Positions 51,357-60,325 of a DNA stretch of 64,000 bases are shown piece after piece. The translations under genes were made by a program, and so were the position numbers. The stretch is from DASUPK01 sp963782345 (GTDB lineage: Bacteria; Actinomycetota; Thermoleophilia; Solirubrobacterales; 70-9), in contig CAWAJF010000010.1 of assembly GCA_963782345.1 (NCBI GenBank), positions 100,218 to 164,217 on the forward strand. The letters run 5' to 3'. Position 1 is the first letter of the stretch. Each line of letters starts with the position of its first letter. A model generated the notes under the pieces. The model was given only the letters and a program-made list of their open reading frames with translations. It had not been told where the DNA came from and did no database searches.

Positions 51357-51890
51357 ATGGCTGAGCAGACCTTCGCCGACGCGCTCAACGAGCAGATCTC
51401 GAACGAGTTCGCCGCGCAACAGCAATACATCGGTGCGGCCGTCTACTACGACTCGGAGACCCTGCCCCGGCTCGCCGCGTTCTTCTACCGCCAGGCGGTC
51501 GAGGAGCGAAACCACGCGATGATCATGGTCCAGTACCTGCTCGACACCGACGACGAGGTGAAGATCCCCGACATCACCTCCCAGCAGACCCGCTACGACG
51601 ACGTGGTCGGGCCGGTGAAGATGGCACTCGAGCAGGAGAAGCGGGTGAGCGACGAGATCAACGCCCTCTTCAAGCTCGCCCGCGAGGCCGGGGACTTCCG
51701 CGCCGAGCAGTTCCTCACCTGGTTCGTCAAGGAGCAGGTCGAGGAGGTCTCCTCGATGACCGACCTGCTGAACGTCTGCGAGCAGGCGAAGGAGAGTCCT
51801 CTGCTGATCGAGGACTTCCTGGCGCGAGAGCAGGTCGGCGACGAGGGGACGGACCCTTCGATGCCACCCGTCGCCGGCGGCGCCCTCTAG
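51357..51890 (+). CDS. Ferritin (non-haem iron storage, BfrB/Ftn type)
   Basis: 177 residues, the usual ferritin length. Four-helix bundle ligands are visible: LNEQISNEFAAQQQYIG (first Glu), RQAVEERNHAMIMVQYL (E-x-x-H), ALEQEKRVSDEI and LTWFVKEQVEEVSSM. These form a ferroxidase centre that oxidises Fe2+ and stores iron in a 24-mer. No Met for inter-subunit haem is evident, so ferritin rather than bacterioferritin. It overlaps the convergent peptidase E gene by four bases. Confidence 0.93.
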   Translation: MAEQTFADALNEQISNEFAAQQQYIGAAVYYDSETLPRLAAFFYRQAVEERNHAMIMVQYLLDTDDEVKIPDITSQQTRYDDVVGPVKMALEQEKRVSDEINALFKLAREAGDFRAEQFLTWFVKEQVEEVSSMTDLLNVCEQAKESPLLIEDFLAREQVGDEGTDPSMPPVAGGAL

Positions 51891-52708
51891 TCCAGCCTGC
51901 CGGGCCGCCTGTGCTGAGCGCGGCGGCGAGCCGCTCGGGTCGCGAGGGTCCGGCGCAGCTCGAGGATGTCTGAGCGCATCTCGTTGATCGGCTGGCGGCT
52001 GTCCTCGAGATGCCGCGAGTGCAGCTCGACCTCGCGGGCCCCAGCGTTCTCCGCGGCCACCTCCCAGACTGCGGCGCCGTCCCGGGCGCTGATCGTCTCG
52101 GCGAGCTCGGTGTCCTCGAAGAGCGCGCCCGTCTGATCCTCGAGGCCAAGGCCGGGCTCCAGCTCTCCGCTCGCGATCGCTCGCAGGAAGCGGCGACGGC
52201 GGACCGGCTCGGTCAGATAGTGGACGCAGGCGCTGCCGGGCAGGACACCCAGGCCGTCGGCCACGGCCGGGTCGCCCTGCGAGCTGGTGATCCCGCCCTC
52301 GAACCAGACCATCGCTCCCGCGCTCTGGCCGCAGATCAGGATGCCCTCCCGCCAGCACTCGCGCAGGATCTCGTCGAGGCCGTGCGCCCGCCAGATGGCG
52401 ACCAGGTTCAGCATGCTCCCCCCGCCGGCGTAGATCACGTCCTGGTTGAGGAGCTCCTCGCGCAGGTCGACCGGGTTCTCGCCGAGGCGGAAGAGCGAGA
52501 TCGCCTGCGGCAGGCAATCTCGCTCAGCGAAGGCGCGGCGGAAGCGGGCGATCTGGTCCTCGTGGTCGCCGCTCGCCGTCGGGAGCAGGCAGATCTTCGG
52601 GCGCGGGGACTCGGCCAGCTCGACGATCAGATCGCAGATCGCGTCGTTTCCGACTCGGCGGTCGAAGTCATGGCCTCCGAGAGCGAGGATGCGACGCCGG
52701 GCACTCAC
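51887..52708 (-). CDS. Peptidase E-like protein (S51 family), paralogue 1
   Basis: 273 residues from a GTG start. S51 features are RILALGGHDFD, ICLLPTASGDHEDQI, DVIYAGGGSMLNLVAIWRAH and the nucleophile in GQSAGAMVWFEGG. The fold resembles class I glutamine amidotransferases, and family members include alpha-aspartyl dipeptidase and cyanophycinase. A 40-residue Arg-rich C-terminal tail is extra. It lies nine bases after the next paralogue and shares its layout, so the two are a tandem duplication. Confidence 0.87.
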   Translation of the reverse strand: MSARRRILALGGHDFDRRVGNDAICDLIVELAESPRPKICLLPTASGDHEDQIARFRRAFAERDCLPQAISLFRLGENPVDLREELLNQDVIYAGGGSMLNLVAIWRAHGLDEILRECWREGILICGQSAGAMVWFEGGITSSQGDPAVADGLGVLPGSACVHYLTEPVRRRRFLRAIASGELEPGLGLEDQTGALFEDTELAETISARDGAAVWEVAAENAGAREVELHSRHLEDSRQPINEMRSDILELRRTLATRAARRRAQHRRPGRLD

Positions 52709-52717
52709 CGGGTGAGC

Positions 52718-53497
52718 CTACGCCGCTGCGGGGCGCACCGGCATCAAACTGGTTGCGCCTGCGGCGCACCCTCGCATGATCGTTGCCGGGGCCGCGGCGC
52801 CCAGGTAGCGGGTGGCCAGCCTCGTCTCGAGGACCCGGCTCCCTCGCCGCTCCAGCTTGTAGGCCCGCGCCTCGGGGCGGGAGGCGACGACCTCGACCAG
52901 CTCGTCGCCGACGAACCGCAACGCGGCCCCGTCCTCGGCCGCGAAGCCGGCGGGCATCCCTTCGAGCAGATGACGATGGAAGGCGCCCCGGCGATCGCCG
53001 TCGCAGTAGTGGACCGCGTTGCTGTGCCGCAGGAACCCGAGCCCGGGGACGCGGTTGACCTCGCCGTGGTATCCGCTGACGGCCTCGGCGAACCAGCAGA
53101 GCGATCCGGCGGAGAGCCCGCAGAGGATCACGCCGGCCTCGTAGGCCTCGTGCAGGATCGAGTCGATCCCGTGCGCGCGCCAGACGCCCAAGAGGCTGAT
53201 CAGGCTGCCGCCACCGACGTAGATCAGGTCCTGCGCCAGTAGATGCGAGCGGATGTCGGGGACGCCGCGCTCCCGCCGGAACAGGCTGATGTGCGAGGCA
53301 CGCGCACGATCCCGGAAGGCGCCGTAGAAGCGGACGACGTAGTGGTCGGCGTCGCCACTCGCGGTCGGCAGGAAGCAGACACGCGGATTCGACGTCCCGG
53401 TGAGGCCGAGGACGTAGTCGTCGAGCAGCGGATTCCCGGATTCCTGCGAGAACCCGCCGCCGCCGAACGCGACGACCTGTCTCATCGCTCCCGTCAT
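52718..53497 (-). CDS. Peptidase E-like protein (S51 family), paralogue 2
   Basis: 259 residues from the ATG at 53497; an ATG four codons later is also possible. It mirrors its neighbour: QVVAFGGGGFSQESGNPLLD, VCFLPTASGDADHYVV, DLIYVGGGSLISLLGVWRAH and nucleophile GLSAGSLCWFAEAV. The N-terminal GGGGFS is closer to ordinary actinobacterial S51 peptidases than paralogue 1. The two genes form a minus-strand pair. Dipeptidase activity on Asp-X is the family expectation. Confidence 0.87.
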   Translation of the reverse strand: MTGAMRQVVAFGGGGFSQESGNPLLDDYVLGLTGTSNPRVCFLPTASGDADHYVVRFYGAFRDRARASHISLFRRERGVPDIRSHLLAQDLIYVGGGSLISLLGVWRAHGIDSILHEAYEAGVILCGLSAGSLCWFAEAVSGYHGEVNRVPGLGFLRHSNAVHYCDGDRRGAFHRHLLEGMPAGFAAEDGAALRFVGDELVEVVASRPEARAYKLERRGSRVLETRLATRYLGAAAPATIMRGCAAGATSLMPVRPAAA

Positions 53498-53588
53498 GCC
53501 GAAATTGTCCGCGCGGCGCGGTCTTCGATCGTTGGCCCGATGTCGAAAGATCGCCGGAGGATGATCGACCGCCTGTCGAAATCCGTGC

Positions 53589-55277
53589 CTACGAGCGCCG
53601 GATCGCCGGCTCCGGGCCCCTCCGCTGGGCGAACAGGGCGACCAGGACGAGGGGCGCGAACCAGACCACGTACGGATAGAACCAGTGGTTCGCGGTCACC
53701 TGGACGGCGATCAGCAACGCCGCGGCCAGGGCGGCGACCTGCGCGGTGCTGCGCTTCCTCGGCACGAAGAAGAAGAGCGCGGCCAGCGCGAGGGCGAAGA
53801 CCTTGCTGAGCGTCTGCAGGAAGTGCAGCGACGGCGCCTGCCCCCAGACGCTGAACGGCGACCCGCGCGAGGCCTGGTAGCCCAGCGTCCGGTCATAGAG
53901 CTCGCGGAAGCCGCCACCGGGCAGCAGCGGGATCGTCACCAGCGCCGCTGCGATCAGAAAGCCGAGCGCGAAGAGGATCAGCGGCCGGGCGCGGCGCTCG
54001 CCGTGGCCGGCCGCGAAGAGCGGCGCCAGCACCAGCGGCCCGAACTTGCTCAGGCCGGCCAGCGCCGCCGCCGCCCCCCGCGCGGGTGGCGAGGCCAGCA
54101 CGAGCAGGCAGCAGACCACGAGCAGGGCCACCAGGGCGTCGTTGAAGCTCGAGCCCAGCGTGTACATCGTGAACGGGTAGGCGAGCCAGGCGTAGCTCAG
54201 GGCGATCCCGAGAGTGGTGCCCTCCGGCCCGGCCCTGACGCGGCGGCCCAGCGCGAACAGCGCCAGCGCCGTGAGCAGCTCGAAGGCGAGCGCGGCCGCC
54301 CGCGCCGCCGAGACCTCGTCCCAGCGCCCGCTCCACGGGAGGGCCTGCTCGAACGGAACGTAGGCGAGGTAGTTGACGGGCCCGTAGACGTCGCCTCGAA
54401 TCGGCGTCCCCGCCGAGGCGCCGGGACCGTAGACGTCCTCTCCGCCCGTCAAGCGATCCGCGCCGACCACCCCCGCGAGCCCGACGTCGATCACCTTGCC
54501 CTCGGTCGCCATGTAGGCGGTGTGGAAGCCAACGAGCGCGACGATCCCGGCGACGAGCAGATTGCGCGGCGCCAGCGGCAGCAACCGGTCGCGGGTCTCG
54601 ACCGGCCTGAATCCGGCGACCAGCATCCGCAGGAAGACGTATGCGAGCACCGGATAGACGAGCCCGACCGAGAGCCCGATCTCCGCCTTGTTGAAGAAGA
54701 AGAGCGAAGCGCTGAAGCCGAGCAGCGCGAGCAGGTCGAGATGGATCAGCCGCAGCGGCCGGCGTGGATCGACGAACGGTGCGAGGAAGAGCGCGCAGAG
54801 CGGCAGCCAGATCCACCACCGGTTGACCTTGCCTGAGACCGCGCCCTGATAGCCGCGAGCAAGCTTTGTGTCCACCTGCGTGCCGGTCCATTCCTCGACA
54901 ACGCATCCCCCGGCGTCGTCGATCACCACCTGTCCGATGTCGTTTCCATCCCGATCGAAGTAGTCGACCTGCCACTGACGGGGAAGCCCCGCCCCGGCCC
55001 GGGTCCGTGTCTCGAAGCGGCGCACCGACCCCTTCGGCGTGAGCGCCGCCGTGGCGATCGCAGTCGCCTGCCCGGGAGTGAGCTCGAAGCCCGGTTCGCG
55101 CGCGCCGGGGGCGAGCGGCGGCGAGAGTGTCACCGTCTGACCGCCGAACGGCGGCTGATCGGCTGGATCGAAAGAACCGGCGTCGCACGCATCGGCGGCA
55201 GCCGGCGCGACAGCGAGCAGCGCCAAGGCGATCAGCACTGCCGAGGTCAGCCGCAGACGGCGCGATTGCATTCGCAA
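53589..55277 (-). CDS. Polytopic membrane protein, GT87/DUF2029-like, with N-terminal extracellular domain
   Basis: 562 residues. A signal peptide is followed by an exported domain of about 115 residues with LTPGQATAIATAALTPKG and WQVDYFDRDGNDIGQVVIDD, which looks PepSY-like. Then come about ten membrane helices. DVYGPVNYLAYVPFEQALPW, AARAAALAFELLTALALFAL, YPFTMYTLGSSFNDALVALL and LAGLSKFGPLVLAPLFA match GT87-type mannosyltransferase-like proteins. Polyprenyl-phosphate sugar use is the family expectation; the catalytic acid is not certain. It lies on the same strand as, and downstream of, the flippase-like gene. Confidence 0.75.
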   Translation of the reverse strand: MRMQSRRLRLTSAVLIALALLAVAPAAADACDAGSFDPADQPPFGGQTVTLSPPLAPGAREPGFELTPGQATAIATAALTPKGSVRRFETRTRAGAGLPRQWQVDYFDRDGNDIGQVVIDDAGGCVVEEWTGTQVDTKLARGYQGAVSGKVNRWWIWLPLCALFLAPFVDPRRPLRLIHLDLLALLGFSASLFFFNKAEIGLSVGLVYPVLAYVFLRMLVAGFRPVETRDRLLPLAPRNLLVAGIVALVGFHTAYMATEGKVIDVGLAGVVGADRLTGGEDVYGPGASAGTPIRGDVYGPVNYLAYVPFEQALPWSGRWDEVSAARAAALAFELLTALALFALGRRVRAGPEGTTLGIALSYAWLAYPFTMYTLGSSFNDALVALLVVCCLLVLASPPARGAAAALAGLSKFGPLVLAPLFAAGHGERRARPLILFALGFLIAAALVTIPLLPGGGFRELYDRTLGYQASRGSPFSVWGQAPSLHFLQTLSKVFALALAALFFFVPRKRSTAQVAALAAALLIAVQVTANHWFYPYVVWFAPLVLVALFAQRRGPEPAIRRS

Positions 55278-55389
55278 TGGCTACCGGATCGCGGCGGATG
55301 AGGCGCGGGCGGGTGTACGCGACGGATCCGCCACCGTCGCGAATCGGCTCCGCCTAGCGGGATCCGGCCGAGGCCACCACCGGCAGGGA

Positions 55390-56349
55390 CTACCCCTCGA
55401 GCGCCGGTGCGCAGGCGGCGAACTCCTGGCCGCTCGGCATGTCGCGGCGCAGGGTGGCGAAGGCGACGCCGCCGGCGATCAGCGGCAGCCAGAAGAGAAT
55501 GATCCGGTAGGCGAGCACGGCCGCCGCCGTGGCCGCGGCCGGAGCTCCGTAGACGATCAGGGTCCCGATCAGCCCGAGGTCGATCCCCCCGATCCCGCCC
55601 GGAATGGGCAGCAGGCCGCCGAGCTGGCCGATCAGGTAGCCCATCAGGATGACGGTGAGCGGTGGGGAGACACCGAACGCGTGGAAGCTCGCCCAGAGGA
55701 CGAAGTTGTCGAACGCCCAGTAGCCGATCGAGCCGGCGATCACGCCCAGATGCCCTGAGCGCAGGATCTGCCGGGCCTCGGCGGTTCCGTCGATCGCCGC
55801 CCGCCGCGCCTCGCTCAACCACCGACGCATGCGCGGGGCGTCCGGCTCGGGCGCTTCGCCCGGCCCCAGCCGCGGCAGCACCCCCACGACGACGATGGTG
55901 AGCGCCGCCAGCGCGGCCGGAAGCGCGGTCAGCCAGAGCGAGAGATCGGGGCCGAGCAGGCCGACGGCGAGGGCGGCGCCGAGCACGGCGACCGCTACGA
56001 AGTTCACCCCGCTCTTGATCAGGAAGAACGCGACGGAGCGCCGCGCGATCCGTCGCCCGCCCATCCCGCCGCGATGAAGGACCCACGCGCCGAGCGCCAG
56101 CCCGCCGGCGCCGCTGGCGGGCACCAGCGAGCCCATCGCGAGCTCGGAGCCCGCGATCTGCCAGCTGCGCCGCCGCGTCAGACCGGTGCAGAAGATCGGG
56201 CCGAACATGACCAGGTAGGAGGCGAACGACAGCCCCTCGAGCGCGGTCGCGAGGACGAGCCAGCCCGGGCTCGCCCTGACCAGCAGGTCCCGGACCTCGC
56301 CGAGCCCGGGAGCGAACAGGAAGACGGCCACCAGCAGGCCAAGTGCCAC
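55390..56349 (-). CDS. Lysylphosphatidylglycerol synthase TM-region (UPF0104/flippase-like) protein
   Basis: At least 319 residues with about eight membrane helices. SFASYLVMFGPIFC, LVPASGAGGLALGAWVLHRGG, RSVAFFLIKSGVNFVAVAVLG and GQLGGLLPIPGGIGGIDLGLI are typical of the LPG-synthase N-terminal membrane family. The only start I can find is a GTG at 56349. The in-frame sequence further upstream (TYLTPPQEDLPQEFRSRN, then LERRALQ) reads like protein back to a TAG at about 56456, yet has no ATG, GTG or TTG. A frame error or unusual start is possible. Confidence 0.78.
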   Translation of the reverse strand: MALGLLVAVFLFAPGLGEVRDLLVRASPGWLVLATALEGLSFASYLVMFGPIFCTGLTRRRSWQIAGSELAMGSLVPASGAGGLALGAWVLHRGGMGGRRIARRSVAFFLIKSGVNFVAVAVLGAALAVGLLGPDLSLWLTALPAALAALTIVVVGVLPRLGPGEAPEPDAPRMRRWLSEARRAAIDGTAEARQILRSGHLGVIAGSIGYWAFDNFVLWASFHAFGVSPPLTVILMGYLIGQLGGLLPIPGGIGGIDLGLIGTLIVYGAPAAATAAAVLAYRIILFWLPLIAGGVAFATLRRDMPSGQEFAACAPALEG

Positions 56350-56508
56350 GAGCGCCTGCAGGGCCCGCCGTTCCAGGTTCCGTGACCGGAACTCCTGCGG
56401 CAGATCCTCCTGGGGAGGCGTCAGATAGGTGACCTGGGATTCGTCGACGATGCACTAAGGATCGCGGAGAGGCGCCCTCGGCGAACCGATCGCACTTTCA
56501 CGGTGTTT

Positions 56509-57708
56509 ATGAGCGTCTGGGAGGATCGTCCTATCGCTGTCATGGAGTACATGCAGGAGAGCAACGTCGCGGCGGAGCGCCTCGAGCGCCTGCTCTTGGA
56601 TGCCGGTGAGTTCTTCGAGTCCTATCTGTGGGAATCGGAGACCTCCGAGAAGGCGCGCGCGGCGCTCGCCGAGGAGGGGCTGGACGAGAAGGTGATCCGC
56701 GCCTTCGAGGTCGGCTATGCACCGGTCGGTCCCGACGTGCTGATGGATCACCTGCTCGGTCTCGGCTACTCGCTCGAGGAGATCGTGGCGGCCGGGCTCG
56801 CGACCCGCTCGGTGCGAGGCCGGGTGCACACCCTGTTCCGCTCCCGGGTGATGTTCCCCGTCAAGGATGCCGACGGTCGCATCCTCGGCTTCGCCGGCCT
56901 CGCGACCCACGTGGGGCCCTCATGGGCGCTCTGGATCTACTCCCCCGACGCCGGGCTCTACCGCCGCTCGCAGGCGGTATTCGGACTTGACCGCGCCGCG
57001 CGCAAGATCGCCGCTTCGGGAACCGCGCTCGTGCTGCGCGACTGCGTCGAGGTGCTGAGGGCGCATCAGGATGGCCGGAAGAACGCCGTCGCGGTGCACA
57101 CGCCCTGGCTCACGCGCGATCAGATGCTCGAGCTCTCGAACGGGGTTCGCGGCGGGCTCGATGCGCTCGAACTGGACCTGCCTCAAGGCATGCACGCAGA
57201 CGCGAAGGAAGAGCCGGCGGGGATGGCGGCGATCTCGGCTCGACAGCGCGATCGGTCCGACTCCGATCCGCGCGACCGGCAGCAAGCATCCAACCTCAAG
57301 GCCAAGCGGATCGCCATCGTGATCGCGACCGGACTGGCGGCCGTGAATCTCTGGACCGGTGCGCCCCTGCTCGCGGTCTGGCTCGGCGCCCAGGCCCAGG
57401 GCGGGCGCGTGCTCAGCCTGCGCGGCGTCGTCACGGTGCTGCTGGTCCTCTCGGTCCTCGCTTTCGTCCTCGGCTGGGCGCTCGCCTGGTTGAGCGCGAA
57501 GTACGACCAGCTGATCGGCCGGCCGCCGACCCTCGCTCGAACCTCCCCATGGCAGCGCCGCATGCGCGGTGAGCTGGACGAGCACCTGAGGACCCGCTAC
57601 TCGCTCAGCGCTCCCGAGAGGGTTGTCGCCGCCTGCGTGATCGCGGGCGTGCTCGGGTTCGAGGTCTGGTTCTTCTTCATCGCGGGCTCCTCGCTGCCGA
57701 ACACGTAG
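56509..57708 (+). CDS. Degenerate DnaG-primase-like core fused to a C-terminal membrane domain
   Basis: 399 residues from the ATG at 56509 (GTG at 56503 and ATGs at 56542 and 56551 also in frame). Residues about 40-165 match the Toprim_N part of bacterial primase: KVIRAFEVGYAPVGPDVL, AAGLATRSVRG, LFRSRVMFPVKDADGRILGF, WIYSPDAGLYRRSQAVFGL. Where DnaG has the TOPRIM EGY-x-D motif this protein reads RDCVEVLRAHQDG, so the catalytic Glu is lost and the rest of TOPRIM is missing. No zinc finger or helicase-binding domain is present. Two hydrophobic regions follow (about 265-330 and 375-395). It is unlikely to be a working primase; a membrane-bound nucleotide or DNA sensor is conceivable. Confidence 0.7.
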   Translation: MSVWEDRPIAVMEYMQESNVAAERLERLLLDAGEFFESYLWESETSEKARAALAEEGLDEKVIRAFEVGYAPVGPDVLMDHLLGLGYSLEEIVAAGLATRSVRGRVHTLFRSRVMFPVKDADGRILGFAGLATHVGPSWALWIYSPDAGLYRRSQAVFGLDRAARKIAASGTALVLRDCVEVLRAHQDGRKNAVAVHTPWLTRDQMLELSNGVRGGLDALELDLPQGMHADAKEEPAGMAAISARQRDRSDSDPRDRQQASNLKAKRIAIVIATGLAAVNLWTGAPLLAVWLGAQAQGGRVLSLRGVVTVLLVLSVLAFVLGWALAWLSAKYDQLIGRPPTLARTSPWQRRMRGELDEHLRTRYSLSAPERVVAACVIAGVLGFEVWFFFIAGSSLPNT

Positions 57709-57728
57709 TCACCACGCAGGTCAAGGAA

Positions 57729-57770
<42 letters not shown>

Positions 57771-57928
57771 TTCGGCCCGGAAATCCCTGCAAACCACGCA
57801 TAAACCCGCTCCACAACAGGGAATGCGCCATCTCCCGCCGCCGTTCTGAGAGCGGCTCGTTTCAGCGCAAATTGCGGACGGTTATCGGCGATTTGGGCAC
57901 CGGATTTCGCATCGTCCATCGAGTCGAT

Positions 57929-59149
57929 CTACGGAACTCTGACGGCGTCCTCGAATCGGTTGAGGAGGGTGAAGAGCTCCTTCGCCTCCCAGCTGTCGCC
58001 CTTCCGCTTGTTCCGGTGCCGGGTGAGGACATCGATCTCCTCGAGCCGCCGGAGACCTCGAAGCGCGGCGACGTCTGACCTGCCGGTCAGCTCCTGAACG
58101 ATCTTCGTCGTGATGAACGGGAATGAGGGCAGGTTCTCGACGATCTGCAGTGCGACTGCGTCGCGCCGCATTGGCCCGAGGCGCTCGATCCACTTCCGCT
58201 GCAGCTCGGAGACCTGGTCGGAGAAACCCTCGGCGCTCTCGGATGCCGCTTCGACGGCACGTGCGAACTGCGCCACCCAGCTGTCGACGCGGTCCGCCCG
58301 GTATTCCTCAAGGCCCGCGATGTAGGCGTCCTTGTTCGCCCCAAGGATGAGGCTCACCGGCGGCACATATCGCGTCGCAATGCCTCGGCGACGGAACAGG
58401 ACGTGGATAAGGCAACGGCCGACGCGGCCGTTGCCGTCGCCGAACGGGTGGATCGTCTCGAACTGGGCATGCGCGATCGCGGCCTGCACCACCGGCGAGA
58501 TGTCGTCCCGGTTGGCGAACTTGCACAGGTCCTTCACCAAAGGGAGCACTTGCTCTTCCGGCGGTGGCACAAAGTCAGCATGAGGTGGTGAGGCGCCGCC
58601 GATCCAGCCCTGTTCTTCCCGGTACTGGCCCGCGATGCGATCGAGCGGTGGCACGATCGCGAGGGCGGCGTGAATGTCCGCGATGTCCTTCGGTGTGATT
58701 CGCTTGGCGTCTGCCCCAATGCGCACCGCCTCCTCCATCGCACGAGTGTTGGCCAGCACCTCCTGAGCCTTGTAGTCGCCCTGGTCGCCCTCAAGCGCGG
58801 CCTGCGCCAGCTTTCGGTGGGAGAGGCTTAGGCCCTCGATCCGCGACGAGGCCAAAGCCTCTGATCGCAGCAGCTGACGGGCCAAGCCCTCGAGCGGAAC
58901 CAGGGCCGGCTCCCTTGAATTGAGCTCGCGCACTTCGCCGGCTGCCCGCTCGGCGAGAGCGAAAGTGGACGAACTCAGCTCGGGATCGAGGTCCCCGATC
59001 GGGTCGGGGATGAACGCGCGATAGCGGGCGGCGCCCCGTGTCCGGCCCCCGGCTCGCGCGAAATCCGGCGCCCAAGTTCGCTCCTCGTAACGACCTCGCC
59101 CGTGGCGGGCTTGTATTTTGCTTTCAGAAGGTTCGGCTGCTCTGGCCAT
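57929..59149 (-). CDS. Fic-family protein
   Basis: 406 residues. The Fic motif HPFGDGNGRVGR is complete (His234), preceded by AHAQFETI. An N-terminal helix carries SSRIEGL, fitting the inhibitory (S/T)xxxE(G/N) motif of self-inhibited Fic proteins. The C-terminal 100 residues contain ITTKIVQELTGRSDVAALRG and RLEEIDVLTRHRNKRKG, a winged-helix-like domain common in this type. The family usually AMPylates target proteins. It is the first gene right of the Asp-type tRNA fragment and stands alone, without a visible antitoxin gene. Intact frame, unlike several of its neighbours. Confidence 0.9.
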   Translation of the reverse strand: MARAAEPSESKIQARHGRGRYEERTWAPDFARAGGRTRGAARYRAFIPDPIGDLDPELSSSTFALAERAAGEVRELNSREPALVPLEGLARQLLRSEALASSRIEGLSLSHRKLAQAALEGDQGDYKAQEVLANTRAMEEAVRIGADAKRITPKDIADIHAALAIVPPLDRIAGQYREEQGWIGGASPPHADFVPPPEEQVLPLVKDLCKFANRDDISPVVQAAIAHAQFETIHPFGDGNGRVGRCLIHVLFRRRGIATRYVPPVSLILGANKDAYIAGLEEYRADRVDSWVAQFARAVEAASESAEGFSDQVSELQRKWIERLGPMRRDAVALQIVENLPSFPFITTKIVQELTGRSDVAALRGLRRLEEIDVLTRHRNKRKGDSWEAKELFTLLNRFEDAVRVP

Positions 59150-59258
59150 GGCCGAACTTTAGCGGTCGAAAGTTCGGACTTCTGGGATCTTTCCAAACTT
59201 ACTGACCGGCCGCAGCGTGGGGACGGCGCCGGATCGACTCTGGGAACACGCCCAATCC

Positions 59259-60325
59259 TCAGTTGACCGGCGCAACATCCACCCTGCAGCTACCAGCGGA
59301 AGAGGCGATTTCAGAGGCTCGGAACAGGCGAGAACTCCAGACATTCAGGCCGACCCCCGGACAGGTGGAGGCCGTCAGGAGCTTCATGAACTCGTCGCGA
59401 CAGATGACTCGCACGGGTACACGAATGCGCTGGGCAAGGGCGCAAGCTGCCGCGTCGAAGCTCGCGCTCGTCGCTTCTGCCGTCGTAAACAGCGCCGCTG
59501 CACTCACCGGCGCGGCCCGCGCGGCTCGTTCCAACTGCCGCAGCGGCGTCTGGTCATCTGCGGTTCCCGTCCACATCTTCACCTGGATCGCGACGCCAAA
59601 CTCAATTCCCAGTGGTCCAACAAAGCCGCACACGAAGTCCGCTCCCTCCTCCGCTGGTCCACCGCGGTGTTCGACGTGGTCAAAAATGCTCTCGAGGAGC
59701 CGCGCGGTTGGCCGTTCAAGCTCCGCGCCGCCGAACGATTCCTGAAGGGCCTGCCATGCCCCAGCGTCGGCGGCTTGCAGCACGTCGGCGAGTAAGTCGT
59801 CAGGCGAGCGCCTCGGTGCGGTCTGCCCTGGTAGCGAGCGGGGTGACCGCCGACGCCAGATGGTCGATGTTCCAGACTGCGCGCTGGCAACGCATTGTGC
59901 GGCGAAGGCTCGCGGGTAGATCAAGCGTCCCGGGCTCAAGCCCGGCGCGGACTGAGCTCGACGCGCCGGCGATGACCGTGATCACCGGTGTGCGCCACCC
60001 GGAAGTCGTAGTCATCTCCCGCGCTGGCGATTGACCAACTGCCGACGCGAGGCGTGTGCGGTAATACCAGCAGGTGATTAGGCTCGATGGCGTCCTCCTC
60101 GTCCGGGAGCAGGCGTCGGTTGTGGGACCGAAGCGCTCCACTGATCCCTGACCATCTCACCGGGGTCGCTCTTAAGGATCGAGCGGACGCGCCGTAGGTC
60201 TTGGCTGGGGATCCCACCCCCACCCTTGACGTAGTACCCCGCGTTCGCAGCTCGGGCCCGATGAGCTCCTCCGCAACGCTGCGGTCAGTGCGAACCACCC
60301 AGCAGCGTCGGCCGTCCATGGTCAT
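59259..60325 (-). pseudogene. Two-domain protein with C-terminal Mrr/PD-(D/E)XK-like nuclease, frame broken
   Basis: The gene can be followed only by changing frame. It starts MTMDGRRCWVVRTDRSVAEE at 60325, then LRQGWGWDPSQDLRRV, HNRRLLPDEEDAIEPNHLLV, LPASLRRTMRCQRAVWNIDH and finally DDLLADVLQAADAGAWQALQ. The C-terminal part has GADFVCGF and GVAIQVKMWTG, the D and Q-x-K of Mrr-type restriction nucleases, then ALFTTAEATSASFDAAACAL and VRVICRDEFMKLL. Five single-base corrections (near 60238, 60208, 60131, 59944 and 59811) restore one protein of roughly 350 residues; each correction removes one base. Its ATG overlaps the ATPase stop by four bases. It is either decayed or mis-sequenced. Confidence 0.65.

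Noticed and set aside
59263..59745. 160-codon plus-strand frame opposite the nuclease-like gene
   Set aside because: The minus strand carries the Q-x-K nuclease signature and natural codon use; the plus frame shows only Ser/Arg/Ala shadow composition.
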